Shown in pieces: positions 55,483 through 63,797 of a stretch of 64,000 bases of DNA. The stretch's first letter is position 1. The number at the start of each line of letters is the position of its first letter. The notes under the pieces are model-generated. The model was given only the letters and a program-made list of their open reading frames with translations. It was not told the origin of the DNA and did not search any database. This DNA is from Enterococcus montenegrensis. GTDB lineage: Bacteria > Bacillota > Bacilli > Lactobacillales > Enterococcaceae. Location: contig NZ_CP120467.1 of assembly GCF_029983095.1 (NCBI RefSeq), positions 1,844,501-1,908,500 on the forward strand. Direction: 5' to 3'. The translations under genes and the position numbers were made by a program.

Positions 55483-56040
55483 TTATGCGCGTGAAACATA
55501 TGAACCGTCAGTTGTATTAATAATCAATTTATCGCCTTGATTAACAAAAAACGGTACGTTCACGGTCACGCCAGTTTCCATGGTTGCTGGTTTACCGCCC
55601 CCAGAAGAAGTATCTCCTTTGATATTGGGTTCTGTTTCAGCAACTTCTAAAACCACAGTATTTGGTAAATCAACACCTAAAATCTCTGATCCATACATAA
55701 TAACCGTGATTTCCATGTTCTCTAGCATATATTTCAATTCGTCTTTAATTTGTTCTGTTGGAATCTCAATTTGTTCATAAGTTTCCAAGTCCATAAAAAC
55801 ATGGCTGTCGCCACTTTCATACAAGTATTGCATTTTACGATTATCAATTTGCGCTTTCGCAACTTTTTCACCGGCTCGGAAAGTTTTTTCTTGCACGGCG
55901 CCATTCCGCAAATTTTTTAATTTTGAACGGACAAAAGCTGCCCCTTTACCAGGTTTTACGTGTTGGAAATCTACCACACGCCAAATATCACCGTCAACTT
56001 CAATTGTTAAACCTGTTTTAAAATCATTTACTGAAATCAT
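55483..56040 (-). CDS. efp: Elongation factor P
   Basis: A 185-aa three-domain translation factor that relieves stalling at polyproline. The N-terminal KOW-like domain has the loop [16 protein letters not shown], with Lys (residue 32 by family) as the site that may be modified, and the C-terminal OB domains carry [29 protein letters not shown] precedes the ATG. First gene of the efp-yqhY-nusB run. Confidence 0.98.
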   Translation of the reverse strand: MISVNDFKTGLTIEVDGDIWRVVDFQHVKPGKGAAFVRSKLKNLRNGAVQEKTFRAGEKVAKAQIDNRKMQYLYESGDSHVFMDLETYEQIEIPTEQIKDELKYMLENMEITVIMYGSEILGVDLPNTVVLEVAETEPNIKGDTSSGGGKPATMETGVTVNVPFFVNQGDKLIINTTDGSYVSRA

Positions 56041-56183
56041 GGCTATCCTCCTTATTTACTAGCACCAAAAGGCTGTCTGCAATCCAGCATATTCGTTAAT
56101 AGTTTATCATTATTTTAATCCAAAGGCTATAAAAACCCTCTTTGTTAGCTGCAACTCTTATGTAAAACAGTTTGCGTTCACGA

Positions 56184-56231
56184 CAAAAAAAACGCAATTT
56201 TTTATCGGATAAAACCAAATAAAAAATTGCG
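56184..56231 (-). terminator. Terminator after the ROK kinase gene
   Basis: CGCAATTTTTTAT (56193-56205) pairs exactly with ATAAAAAATTGCG (56219-56231), and eight T follow on the minus strand. It ends the sugar operon. The rest of 56041-56183 contains only the efp 5' region. Confidence 0.85.
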
Positions 56232-56240
56232 CTTAAAAAA

Positions 56241-57134
56241 TTACTGCAAGGCGTGTAAACCAGCCCCAATAATTCCGCCAGTGTTTGGATAAGGAGAGAT
56301 AGCTAATGTACTAATACTATGACTTTGCGCAGGAACAATCCATTCTCCTAATTTTGTTTTGATTAATGGAAGTAAATCAGGATTTAGCGTCATAACACTG
56401 CCGCCAAAAACAATTTTTTGTGGGTCTAGCAATGACACGATGGTGTATATCGCCTGACTAACATCTTTGCCCCAAGCTTCCACTAAATCTTTTGCTAAGG
56501 GTTCTCCTAAGCGATAACGGCGAAAAATTTCTTCTGGTGTTACAGTCCCATCATTATAGGCTTCTTTGCCTTGTTCTGCTAAAGCAGGACCTGCCGCACT
56601 TTGCTCGACAGAATACATTTGACCATTTCTTTTCTTTAATGGAATTAAACCAAGTTCTCCGGCAAAACCATTGCCACGAATAAAGTCACCTCTAGTCATA
56701 ATAGCACAAGACAATCCTGTACTAATGGTGACATAGACGAGTAATTCCTCATTTTTAAGACCAGCATAATTCCATTCTGCTCGCGTTGCTTGATAGACAT
56801 CATTGTCGATCACGATATTTCCCACAGCTGGGAATGCTTCTCTTAAGCGCGCCACAACTGGAAAATTTTCCCAAGCTAAATTATTTTGAAAAACTGCCAC
56901 ACCAGCTTTGCGGTCCACTAGACCGGGAACTCCTAGTCCTACACACACTTCATGAGGGGATAGCTTACTATCAACTAACACTTGTTCGATTACGCGACAA
57001 ACGACAGCAAACATTCCTTCACGATCACTAGCACTTGAAAGTAGACGGGTGATATGGGTGACATTCCCCAGTTCATCCACCAAACCACCAGCAACTTTTG
57101 TCCCCCCAATATCAATACCGATTGCATATTTCAT
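56241..57134 (-). CDS. ROK family sugar kinase (atypical)
   Basis: A 297-aa cytosolic kinase of the ROK family. The N-terminal phosphate motif is GIDIGGTKVAGGLVDELGNV, the adenosine part includes VYVTISTGLSCAIM, and the catalytic Asp lies in VIDNDVYQATRAEW (DNDV). The usual zinc motif CxCGxxGCxE is missing: the equivalent stretch is GFAGELGLIPLKKRNGQM. It lies last in the sugar operon, so it likely phosphorylates a sugar released by the GH112 enzyme, for example an N-acetylhexosamine. TAGGAG overlaps the stop of the small gene upstream. Glucokinase activity is an alternative. Confidence 0.88.
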   Translation of the reverse strand: MKYAIGIDIGGTKVAGGLVDELGNVTHITRLLSSASDREGMFAVVCRVIEQVLVDSKLSPHEVCVGLGVPGLVDRKAGVAVFQNNLAWENFPVVARLREAFPAVGNIVIDNDVYQATRAEWNYAGLKNEELLVYVTISTGLSCAIMTRGDFIRGNGFAGELGLIPLKKRNGQMYSVEQSAAGPALAEQGKEAYNDGTVTPEEIFRRYRLGEPLAKDLVEAWGKDVSQAIYTIVSLLDPQKIVFGGSVMTLNPDLLPLIKTKLGEWIVPAQSHSISTLAISPYPNTGGIIGAGLHALQ

Positions 57135-57145
57135 TTTGCCATCTC

Positions 57146-57310
57146 CTACTGATAATTTTTGTTATAGCCCCACAAAAGACTAAGTAGCCCTGCAAGACCT
57201 ACAACTTGTAACGCTAAACCTGTATAGCCAATATTTTTTTGTCCATAAACGATTAATAAAAAACAGACGATAAAGACTGCTACCTGCAGCCAAAACTTCG
57301 CTTTACTCAT
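57146..57310 (-). CDS. Two-helix small membrane protein, DUF6903-like
   Basis: A 54-aa protein (55 if the preceding ATG at 57313 is used) with two hydrophobic helices, FWLQVAVFIVCFLLIVYGQ and LALQVVGLAGLLSLLWGY, joined by the short loop KNIGYTG. I believe it fits the small family labelled DUF6903, found in sugar-uptake clusters of Firmicutes; its function is not known. The ribosome site GGAGG is well placed for the second ATG. The gene overlaps the GH112 3' end by a few bases and is followed after 11 bases by the ROK kinase, so it is co-translated with both. Confidence 0.7.
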   Translation of the reverse strand: MSKAKFWLQVAVFIVCFLLIVYGQKNIGYTGLALQVVGLAGLLSLLWGYNKNYQ

Positions 57311-59456
57311 CATAATTCCTCCATTCGATTGCCCCAGGAGCCAATGTAATCACGTAATTTTTTTTGTCTGTATAAATTTTTGACACTTGTTTTTCGTCTG
57401 TATTATTTACCACCGCATATTGTCTTTTTTCTGGATACGCATGAACTTCCACATCGGGATTTTCTGCATACCAAATGTTTAACTCTTCTTCTTTATGGGC
57501 TGCATAATAAATGGCCCGTAAAAAGATTTGTGCATTTTCTGGTGAATAAGGCATGCCACTAAAGTACACGCCACGTCCTTTAGAAAAGTCGTGGGTAGCC
57601 AATTGTACACTACCATCAAGATAGCGTAAAATTTGTGTTTCTTCCGATAGTGCATAAATATTTTTTTGCATTTCTCCAAATTCTACCTGCGTTGCTTTGT
57701 CGGTGATGAAATGTGCTGAAACTTCATCTTTAAAGTATTTATCTGTCGATAAGCTGAATCCTAATTCTTTGTCGACACCTAAAATATGCGCCAATTGGAA
57801 GAAGCGTCCATTCGCTAGATGAGCCGTTGGTTCTCCAATTCCAATTAAACCACCACCGTTTGCTACCCATTTCGTTAAAGTTGCAATTAATTGTGTATCT
57901 TGCCAATTTTTGCCACCAGAAAACGCGGTACCCGCATCTCCTACATTAATCAAAACATCAATATCTCCTGGAACACCTGCTTTTATATCCGCAAAGTTTA
58001 AAAATTCAACGGCAATTTTTTGTCCTGATAATGACTCTAAGACACCAAGATAGCTATAAATTTGTTGATACCACAAAGCGTGGGCCACCATATGAGTCTG
58101 CCATGAACGCAGTTTTCCCCAAGAGTTTAAAATACCAACTTTTATGCCTACATAAGGTTTGACATCTGCTATTCTTTCATACAAATCGCGAAATTCTGCA
58201 GTGACACTACTTACGTAATCAACAAATTCAGGGAATTTATTGGCTAGGGATAAATACCCGCCATAACCAATGCGATCGACAGGTTTACGTAAAATAGCGC
58301 GTCGTGCTGTTAACCAGTTTTCTTTGGCTTCGATTGTTGGATCATTTCCCTCATAAAAAACATCTGGGAAAAAGTACGGTAAAAATCTTCCTTCCGTGTA
58401 CTTCACATGGGGAATTTCTGAAATCATTCTTAAAGTTGTTCCGTTGCCCACGCTTCCTACAACTGCATCCAAGCCAATTTCTTTAAAATAAGGTCCATAG
58501 GGCTCTGTTCCAATCCAGTTATCTCCTAGAAACATCATCGCTTCTCGTTTAGCATCGTGTACAACTTCCACTAGCTTTTTGGCTTCATTTGCAACAAAGC
58601 GTTGGATGAAATCAATATAATCCAAAAAGGCTTGGGAAGGAACACGAAATGGTGAATTATAATACCCTTCATCAACAAAATCTTCGGCGTGTAATTTGTA
58701 GCCATAGGCTTGTTCAAATTCTTTTAACGCTCGCACAGATACCGTCGAACCATAACCAAACCAATCGACAAATTTTTCCTTTTTTTGATCATTGAAAAAT
58801 AGTGTGAAATGATAAAAAAAGGTCGTAAAACGCACCACATCAGTATCTGGATTATCGGCTAGCCAGTTGATCAAAAAATTACGAACAAAGGCTTTGGACT
58901 CAGGCTGTCTAATATCAAAAGGAATCTCATGGGGTTTATCTCCCCAATCGTTGGTGATATGATTGTACATTTGGGTTGGATCCCAAATCATACTGGCTAA
59001 AAAGGAAACTGTGTACTCATGATAAGGTTGCCATTTTTTTAAAGAAACGACATTTTGTTCTTGATCCACTTGCCAATCTTCATTGGCTAACTTCTCACCA
59101 GTCGTTCGATCGTATACTTCCCATAATTCTTTGGGATCTTCTCTGTAATTTGGTTGCAGTTGTTCTTCTAGATAACCTTTCATAAACCAAATTTTAGGTT
59201 CATCTTCTGTGGCACAGACCCGCTCACTTAACAAAAAAGCTTGTTGCACTTCTTCTAAGTGCTTTTGGGCAAAGTCATTGTGTCCTCTTGCTACAAAATA
59301 AGTCGTATAAATTTTTGCTCCAATTTGTTTTAGCTCTTCATCAAGCTTTGTACCATCGCTATCGCGAATGGCATCTGCCCCCCACAAAGCCATTAAACGT
59401 TTGGTTTCTGCCAAGAAGTTACTCTCACTTGGAATGGTTACTCTTCCTTTTTCCAT
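57303..59456 (-). CDS. GH112 beta-galactosyl-N-acetylhexosamine phosphorylase
   Basis: A 717-aa cytosolic enzyme of glycoside hydrolase family 112, which cleaves galacto-N-biose and/or lacto-N-biose by phosphate to galactose-1-phosphate and GalNAc or GlcNAc. The catalytic acid Asp312 is in MFLGDNWIGTEPYG, which aligns with Asp313 of the bifidobacterial enzyme. Family segments include DVVRFTTFFYHFTLFF and SWGKLRSWQTHMVAHA. There is no signal peptide, so the disaccharide must be imported by the ABC transporter encoded upstream. A beta-1,4-galactosyl-rhamnose phosphorylase is a related alternative within the same family; sequence alone does not separate them. Confidence 0.93.
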   Translation of the reverse strand: MEKGRVTIPSESNFLAETKRLMALWGADAIRDSDGTKLDEELKQIGAKIYTTYFVARGHNDFAQKHLEEVQQAFLLSERVCATEDEPKIWFMKGYLEEQLQPNYREDPKELWEVYDRTTGEKLANEDWQVDQEQNVVSLKKWQPYHEYTVSFLASMIWDPTQMYNHITNDWGDKPHEIPFDIRQPESKAFVRNFLINWLADNPDTDVVRFTTFFYHFTLFFNDQKKEKFVDWFGYGSTVSVRALKEFEQAYGYKLHAEDFVDEGYYNSPFRVPSQAFLDYIDFIQRFVANEAKKLVEVVHDAKREAMMFLGDNWIGTEPYGPYFKEIGLDAVVGSVGNGTTLRMISEIPHVKYTEGRFLPYFFPDVFYEGNDPTIEAKENWLTARRAILRKPVDRIGYGGYLSLANKFPEFVDYVSSVTAEFRDLYERIADVKPYVGIKVGILNSWGKLRSWQTHMVAHALWYQQIYSYLGVLESLSGQKIAVEFLNFADIKAGVPGDIDVLINVGDAGTAFSGGKNWQDTQLIATLTKWVANGGGLIGIGEPTAHLANGRFFQLAHILGVDKELGFSLSTDKYFKDEVSAHFITDKATQVEFGEMQKNIYALSEETQILRYLDGSVQLATHDFSKGRGVYFSGMPYSPENAQIFLRAIYYAAHKEEELNIWYAENPDVEVHAYPEKRQYAVVNNTDEKQVSKIYTDKKNYVITLAPGAIEWRNYDE

Positions 59457-59467
59457 CTTCGTCTCTC

Positions 59468-60334
59468 CTATTCCTTATTCCCGCCAACTGTCATTCCTTG
59501 GGTCAATTGTTTTTGAACTAAAATATATAAAATTAGTGTAGGTAACATCACGATTACTAATCCGGCGTATAATTGCCCATAATTAGCAGCTGCTTTTTGT
59601 CCGGCCATCAAATTAATTAACCCGACTGGTAACGTCTTATTCGGACCTGGAATCAACGTTAAGGCAATGATATACTCATTCCAAAAACTCAAGAAGTTAA
59701 ACAAAATAACCGTAATAATACTTGGTTTTGCCAAAGGCGCCATGACGACCACCAGCGTTTTGAAAAAACCAGCGCCATCAATATAAGCTGCTTCTTCATA
59801 TGAAGAAGATAACGTACGAAAATAATTTGATAATAAATAAATCGTAAAAGGTAAGGCTGTAGCGGCATACACAAGGGCTAAAACAAAGAGATTATCAATA
59901 AAGAAACCTTGACCACTGATTTTTCGCAATGCATTATCCCCGTCCAAAAGCATTAGAAAAATCGGTACGACAATATAATTGGAGTTAATAAACAAGCCCA
60001 TCATAAACAATGTATTTAAAATCCCACGGCCTTTAAATTTGAAGCGGGCTAAAACGTATGCTGCTGGGAGTGCCACAACAATTAAAATCACTAATGCCAG
60101 TGCTGTTACTTTGACTGAATTCCACATGTAAAGTCCCATGTTAGCTTTTTGGAAGGCGGCTACAAAATTGTCGAAATAAAAGCCTTTTGGTAGTGCCCAC
60201 GGATCGCCGTAAAACTCTGAATTTTCTTTAATTGATGCTAAAAATACCCACGCAATCGGTACAACAATCGAAATTGCCAACGTGATGAGGGCAACATAGA
60301 CAAAGATTTTATAAAGTTTTGTAGATTTTTTCAT
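59468..60334 (-). CDS. ABC sugar transporter permease (MalG type)
   Basis: A 288-aa inner-membrane permease with six helices and the EAA loop near EEAAYIDGAGFFKTLVVVMAPL, which contacts the ATPase. It is homologous to MalG/MsmG-type permeases. It lies 12 bases downstream of the MalF-type gene and 11 bases upstream of GH112. No ATPase is encoded in the cluster, so a shared MsmX-like ATPase is expected. TAGGAGGG precedes the ATG. Confidence 0.93.
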   Translation of the reverse strand: MKKSTKLYKIFVYVALITLAISIVVPIAWVFLASIKENSEFYGDPWALPKGFYFDNFVAAFQKANMGLYMWNSVKVTALALVILIVVALPAAYVLARFKFKGRGILNTLFMMGLFINSNYIVVPIFLMLLDGDNALRKISGQGFFIDNLFVLALVYAATALPFTIYLLSNYFRTLSSSYEEAAYIDGAGFFKTLVVVMAPLAKPSIITVILFNFLSFWNEYIIALTLIPGPNKTLPVGLINLMAGQKAAANYGQLYAGLVIVMLPTLILYILVQKQLTQGMTVGGNKE

Positions 60335-60346
60335 CTTGTTTCCCTC

Positions 60347-61237
60347 CTAAAATTCATAAACGTCACGTTTGGTAATTTTGTTTAACACTGCAGATAAGAT
60401 AAACGAAAAAGTAAAGACAACCACGCCGATTGCCATCCCATAGCCATAAGAAGAATTTGTATAAGCTTGTTTATACATATAACTTAAAAATACTTCTGTT
60501 GAGCCATCTGGACCACCATTGGTCATTGCTTTGACTAATAAGAAACTTAAATTAATCGTACTAATCACAAAAAAAGTTAAGGTTGTTCGAATGGTACTCC
60601 AAGTTAGTGGCAATGTTATCGTGAAGAATTGCTGGATTGCACTCGCCCCTTCTAAAGCCGAAGCTTCATAAAGGCTTTCTGGAATTGAAGCCATTGAAGC
60701 CATATACATCACCATGTAATACCCAATTGCCTGCCAAATTAAGGCCGCCCCAATTGAATAGATAACAATTTTTTGATTACCCAGCCACAACTGTTGTAAG
60801 TTTTCAAGACGCACTGCACTTAATAAATTATTCAATAACCCGCTGCTGGGATCATAAATAGCAGAAAAAATGGCTGCAATAACAACGATTGATAAAATAT
60901 TAGGAATGTAAAAAATAATCCGGAATAAATTAACACCCTTGAATTTTTCCCGCGTCAAAATTGAAGCAAAAATTAAGGCTAGAGCTAACGTAAAAATAGT
61001 AACGATAACAATTAATAAAATTGTGTTCTGGAAAGAACGGAAAAATGCCATGTCTTTAATTAAGGTCTTAAAATTATCTAACCCAACAAATGTCTTTTCA
61101 GCAGAATAACCGCCCCATTTAAATAAGGACATAAAGAAAACATTAATGGTGGGATACACCATGAAAATCAATACCAATAATGTCGCTGGGAGCAGACATA
61201 AAGTGATAAACACCTTCTTTTGTTTCTTTTCATTCAT
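60347..61237 (-). CDS. ABC sugar transporter permease (MalF type)
   Basis: A 296-aa permease with six helices and the EAA motif ESLYEASALEGASAIQQFFT, PLTWS. Homologous to MalF/UgpA-type proteins. It partners the MalG-type permease 12 bases downstream. AAGGTG precedes the ATG. The upstream gap holds the intercistronic hairpin that separates it from the solute-binding gene. Confidence 0.93.
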   Translation of the reverse strand: MNEKKQKKVFITLCLLPATLLVLIFMVYPTINVFFMSLFKWGGYSAEKTFVGLDNFKTLIKDMAFFRSFQNTILLIVIVTIFTLALALIFASILTREKFKGVNLFRIIFYIPNILSIVVIAAIFSAIYDPSSGLLNNLLSAVRLENLQQLWLGNQKIVIYSIGAALIWQAIGYYMVMYMASMASIPESLYEASALEGASAIQQFFTITLPLTWSTIRTTLTFFVISTINLSFLLVKAMTNGGPDGSTEVFLSYMYKQAYTNSSYGYGMAIGVVVFTFSFILSAVLNKITKRDVYEF

Positions 61238-61306
61238 AGGATCACCTTTTTTAGTATTATTTATAAACAGATATTATTTTTTTATTTATAACTTTTACTA
61301 CTTTAT

Positions 61307-61348
61307 GATAAAAGGCTGCCACAAATTCCTTTGTCACAGCCTTTTATC
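61307..61348 (-). promoter_or_regulatory. Intercistronic hairpin between binding protein and permease genes
   Basis: GATAAAAGGCTG (61307-61318) pairs with CAGCCTTTTATC (61337-61348), with ACAAA/TTTGT inside. It begins directly after the binding-protein stop. The T tail is poor, so it is more likely an RNA stabiliser or partial terminator giving more binding protein than permease. Confidence 0.6.
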
Positions 61349-61354
61349 TGCTAC

Positions 61355-62701
61355 TTATTGTTTATCTGCTGCTTCACGAATTTTATCCGCCGCACTTACA
61401 ACGCTATCTTGCCAGTCTTTTACTGTCTTATCGCCAGAAACAACACTGTCTACTGCGCTAAATAATGTATCCCGCATATTTACGCCTTCAACTGTTACAG
61501 TATTTTCAAGGCCACCCATTACTGCTTTGGCACCATTATCGTAAATACTGTAGAATAATTTATTGTCGCCCTCTAATTTTTCTGACATCCCTTGGATTGG
61601 TTGAATTGCGCCAGCTTCTTTAAAGATATCTGCTGCTTTATCAGAGTACATATAAGAAATGAATTTCTTACCTTCTTTTTTATTTGCAGCTCCTGTTGGC
61701 ATCCACATTTGTTCAAAGAATGTATAAGAATAGCTGTCACCACCTGATTCAAAGGCAGGCAAAGCAGTCATTCCCCATTCAAAACCATCAGCTCGTGGTG
61801 CATCTTTCATCTCACCAGGTACCCATGTTCCATTTGGCATGAAGATCGCTTTATCATCTAAAATTAGTTGTTGATTTTTAGTAAAGTCATTGTCATTGGC
61901 ATTGGCAACTGTTGTTGTAGCCGTATATTTCGCCAATTTACCAACTGTATCAAATGCTTCTGTCGCTTCTTTAGAAGACCAAGCTCCTTTTTGATAGGTC
62001 ATCGCTTCATTAAAGAATTCTGGACCACCTGTTACAGAAAGCAAACTATACATAAATGAGTCCAAGTAACCGGCTGTTGGATAAGTAAATAATGCAATTC
62101 CTTCTTTTTTCGCTTTTTCACCTAAATCCCACATCTCATCCCAAGTTTTTGGTACTTCCCAACCTTTAGTTTTTAAAAGATTTGCATCATAGAATAAACC
62201 AGTTGGTGAATAAAACATCGGAGCCATATACGTCTTTTTGTCATTGTAAGGATTTGTTGCTAGTGTATCAATAAAGCCTGGAATCAATTTATCTTTCACG
62301 GTCTTATCTTCACCAGGTACTTTCATATCAAATACATCTGTTAAATCTTCCAAGTTTTTGTCTTTGATAAAGGTTTCGGTCAACCCCGCTTCACGCCCGG
62401 TCGCAAGTAAGATTACATCTGGATAGTTTCCTGCTTTCATATTTGGACTAATGACATCTTCTAATTTTTTGTCAACGGTCAATTCTACGGTCACGCCGGG
62501 ATTGTCTTTTTCATATGCAGCTTTTACTTTATCCCACATATCTGCGCCATAGGCAGATTCTAGTGCCGCCACTTTCAAAACTTTTTTATCTCCTGCTGCT
62601 TTGTCTCCGTTGCTGCCGTCAGTACTGCCACCACCGCCACAACCTGCTAGTAAAAGACCTGATAACCCCAAAGCTAATACCAATCCTAATGCTTTTTTCA
62701 T
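61355..62701 (-). CDS. ABC sugar transporter solute-binding lipoprotein
   Basis: A 448-aa extracellular binding protein. The signal peptide ends in the lipobox LLLAGC, so Cys24 or nearby would be lipidated; a glycine- and serine-rich spacer follows. The rest has the family 1 solute-binding fold (TTTVANANDNDFTKNQQLIL and the C-terminal GVNMRDTLFSAVDSVVSG). The ATG at 62701 follows GGAGG. First gene of the transport operon, near a cre-like site. The ligand is inferred from the GH112 gene downstream. Confidence 0.94.
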   Translation of the reverse strand: MKKALGLVLALGLSGLLLAGCGGGGSTDGSNGDKAAGDKKVLKVAALESAYGADMWDKVKAAYEKDNPGVTVELTVDKKLEDVISPNMKAGNYPDVILLATGREAGLTETFIKDKNLEDLTDVFDMKVPGEDKTVKDKLIPGFIDTLATNPYNDKKTYMAPMFYSPTGLFYDANLLKTKGWEVPKTWDEMWDLGEKAKKEGIALFTYPTAGYLDSFMYSLLSVTGGPEFFNEAMTYQKGAWSSKEATEAFDTVGKLAKYTATTTVANANDNDFTKNQQLILDDKAIFMPNGTWVPGEMKDAPRADGFEWGMTALPAFESGGDSYSYTFFEQMWMPTGAANKKEGKKFISYMYSDKAADIFKEAGAIQPIQGMSEKLEGDNKLFYSIYDNGAKAVMGGLENTVTVEGVNMRDTLFSAVDSVVSGDKTVKDWQDSVVSAADKIREAADKQ

Positions 62702-62743
62702 GTCGGATTCCTCCCTCATTTGATGGCTTAAGTATACCTTTAT

Positions 62744-62757
62744 TGTAAGCGCTTTAG
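62744..62757 (-). promoter_or_regulatory. cre-like site upstream of the sugar operon
   Basis: TGTAAGCGCTTTAG matches the CcpA consensus TGWAANCGNTNWCA at 12 of 14 positions. It lies about 10 bases upstream of a TATACT -10 (complement of 62731-62736) and 43 bases before the ATG. The -35 of this promoter is poor, which fits an activator-dependent (AraC) promoter. Confidence 0.55.
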
Positions 62758-62823
62758 TTTTAAAATATTGGTCGTTTTTTTAGAAATATTTATAAATTCC
62801 CGATTTAGTAAAATATACTAAAA

Positions 62824-63627
62824 CTAACGGTGGCGTTTACGATATTGATTAGGAGAAGTGCCAATCCCTTTTTTAAAGGCTTGGTTAAAATAAGATTGCG
62901 AAGTAAAACCCGCAATTTCTGCAATTTGACCAACAGAATAGTCGGTACTAATTAATAATTCTTGGGCGTTTTCTAGACGCTTTTGCATCATATAATTCAT
63001 TGGTGTTTCAGCAAAGTTCTCTTTAAAAATATGAATCATATAGTATTTATCCAAATGCAGTTGACGGGATAAAACGTCTAAGGTTAGATTTTCTTTATAA
63101 TGTTGATCAATAAAGTCTTTAATAATCGCGCCATCTTTTGAAATATTTTTATTTTCAATCTCGATTAAACTAAAATTATTACTGCGTAAAACTTTCACCA
63201 AAACAACTTCCGCCAATCTTTGCAAAACAGCATTTGCCCCTTGTTGTTTTTCATTTATTTCAGCAATAATCAATTTTAATAAAGGTACCATTTCGTCCAA
63301 AACATCGCGAAAAATATAGTGGCTTTCCCGCTTGTTTTGTTTAACAAAACGGATATTGTTCACTCCAATCACGATATACCATAAAGGAAATTCTCCTGAT
63401 GATTTTTCAGTATGGCGTACATACGGATTAACCACGACAATATCGTGGGCTGCAATCGGATATTCTTTCCCTTCGACAATAAAACTCCCCCTACCACTTA
63501 ATACGTACATAACTTCCGTAAAATAATGGGTATGTAAAGTACTATGCCAATCTTCTTCACTAAATTTAGATTGATGTACATAGATTAGCTCAGCTTGCTT
63601 TAAAACAGCATCAATTTCTTTTACCAT
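62824..63627 (-). CDS. AraC family regulator of the sugar cluster
   Basis: A 267-aa regulator. The N-terminal cupin domain (about 20-100; LHTHYFTEVMYVLSGRGSFIV) would bind the sugar, and the C-terminal double helix-turn-helix (about 165-267; LTLDVLSRQLHLDKYYMIHIF, then YSVGQIAEIAGFTSQSYFNQ) binds DNA. GGAGGGAAA precedes the ATG. It is upstream of the binding-protein gene on the same strand; it probably activates that promoter. Confidence 0.94.
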   Translation of the reverse strand: MVKEIDAVLKQAELIYVHQSKFSEEDWHSTLHTHYFTEVMYVLSGRGSFIVEGKEYPIAAHDIVVVNPYVRHTEKSSGEFPLWYIVIGVNNIRFVKQNKRESHYIFRDVLDEMVPLLKLIIAEINEKQQGANAVLQRLAEVVLVKVLRSNNFSLIEIENKNISKDGAIIKDFIDQHYKENLTLDVLSRQLHLDKYYMIHIFKENFAETPMNYMMQKRLENAQELLISTDYSVGQIAEIAGFTSQSYFNQAFKKGIGTSPNQYRKRHR

Positions 63628-63649
63628 AATTTCCCTCCTTCCTTCGAAT

Positions 63650-63663
63650 TGTAAGCGTTATTT
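63650..63663. promoter_or_regulatory. cre-like site upstream of the AraC gene
   Basis: TGTAAGCGTTATTT matches 12 of 14 positions of the cre consensus and shares ATTGTAAGCG with the site before the transport operon. It lies 23 bases before the AraC start. It could be CcpA-bound or an AraC site. Confidence 0.45.
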
Positions 63664-63749
63664 TCACTTAGGTCAAAATAATTCTCGCATTTCTTTTTGC
63701 AAATAAAAAAATACTATTAACATTCGGGCCAAATTAGAAAAAAAACCAT

Positions 63750-63786
63750 AAAAAATGCGTTACCAACAAGTAGTAACGCATTTTTT
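63750..63786 (-). terminator. Terminator after the Xaa-Pro peptidase
   Basis: AAAAAATGCGTTAC (63750-63763) and GTAACGCATTTTTT (63773-63786) are exact inverted repeats around nine bases, just past the stop at 63798. Confidence 0.88.
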
Positions 63787-63797
63787 GGCTTAGTAGC

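Noticed and set aside
56172-56197. Alternative pairing TTGCGTT/AACGCAA competing with the terminator after the ROK gene
   Set aside because: The terminator stem is longer and nothing downstream would be controlled; the alternative pairing is probably incidental.
62804-62822. TTTAGTA/TACTAAA inverted repeat after the AraC gene as terminator
   Set aside because: Only seven A/T pairs and no good T run; not strong enough to call.
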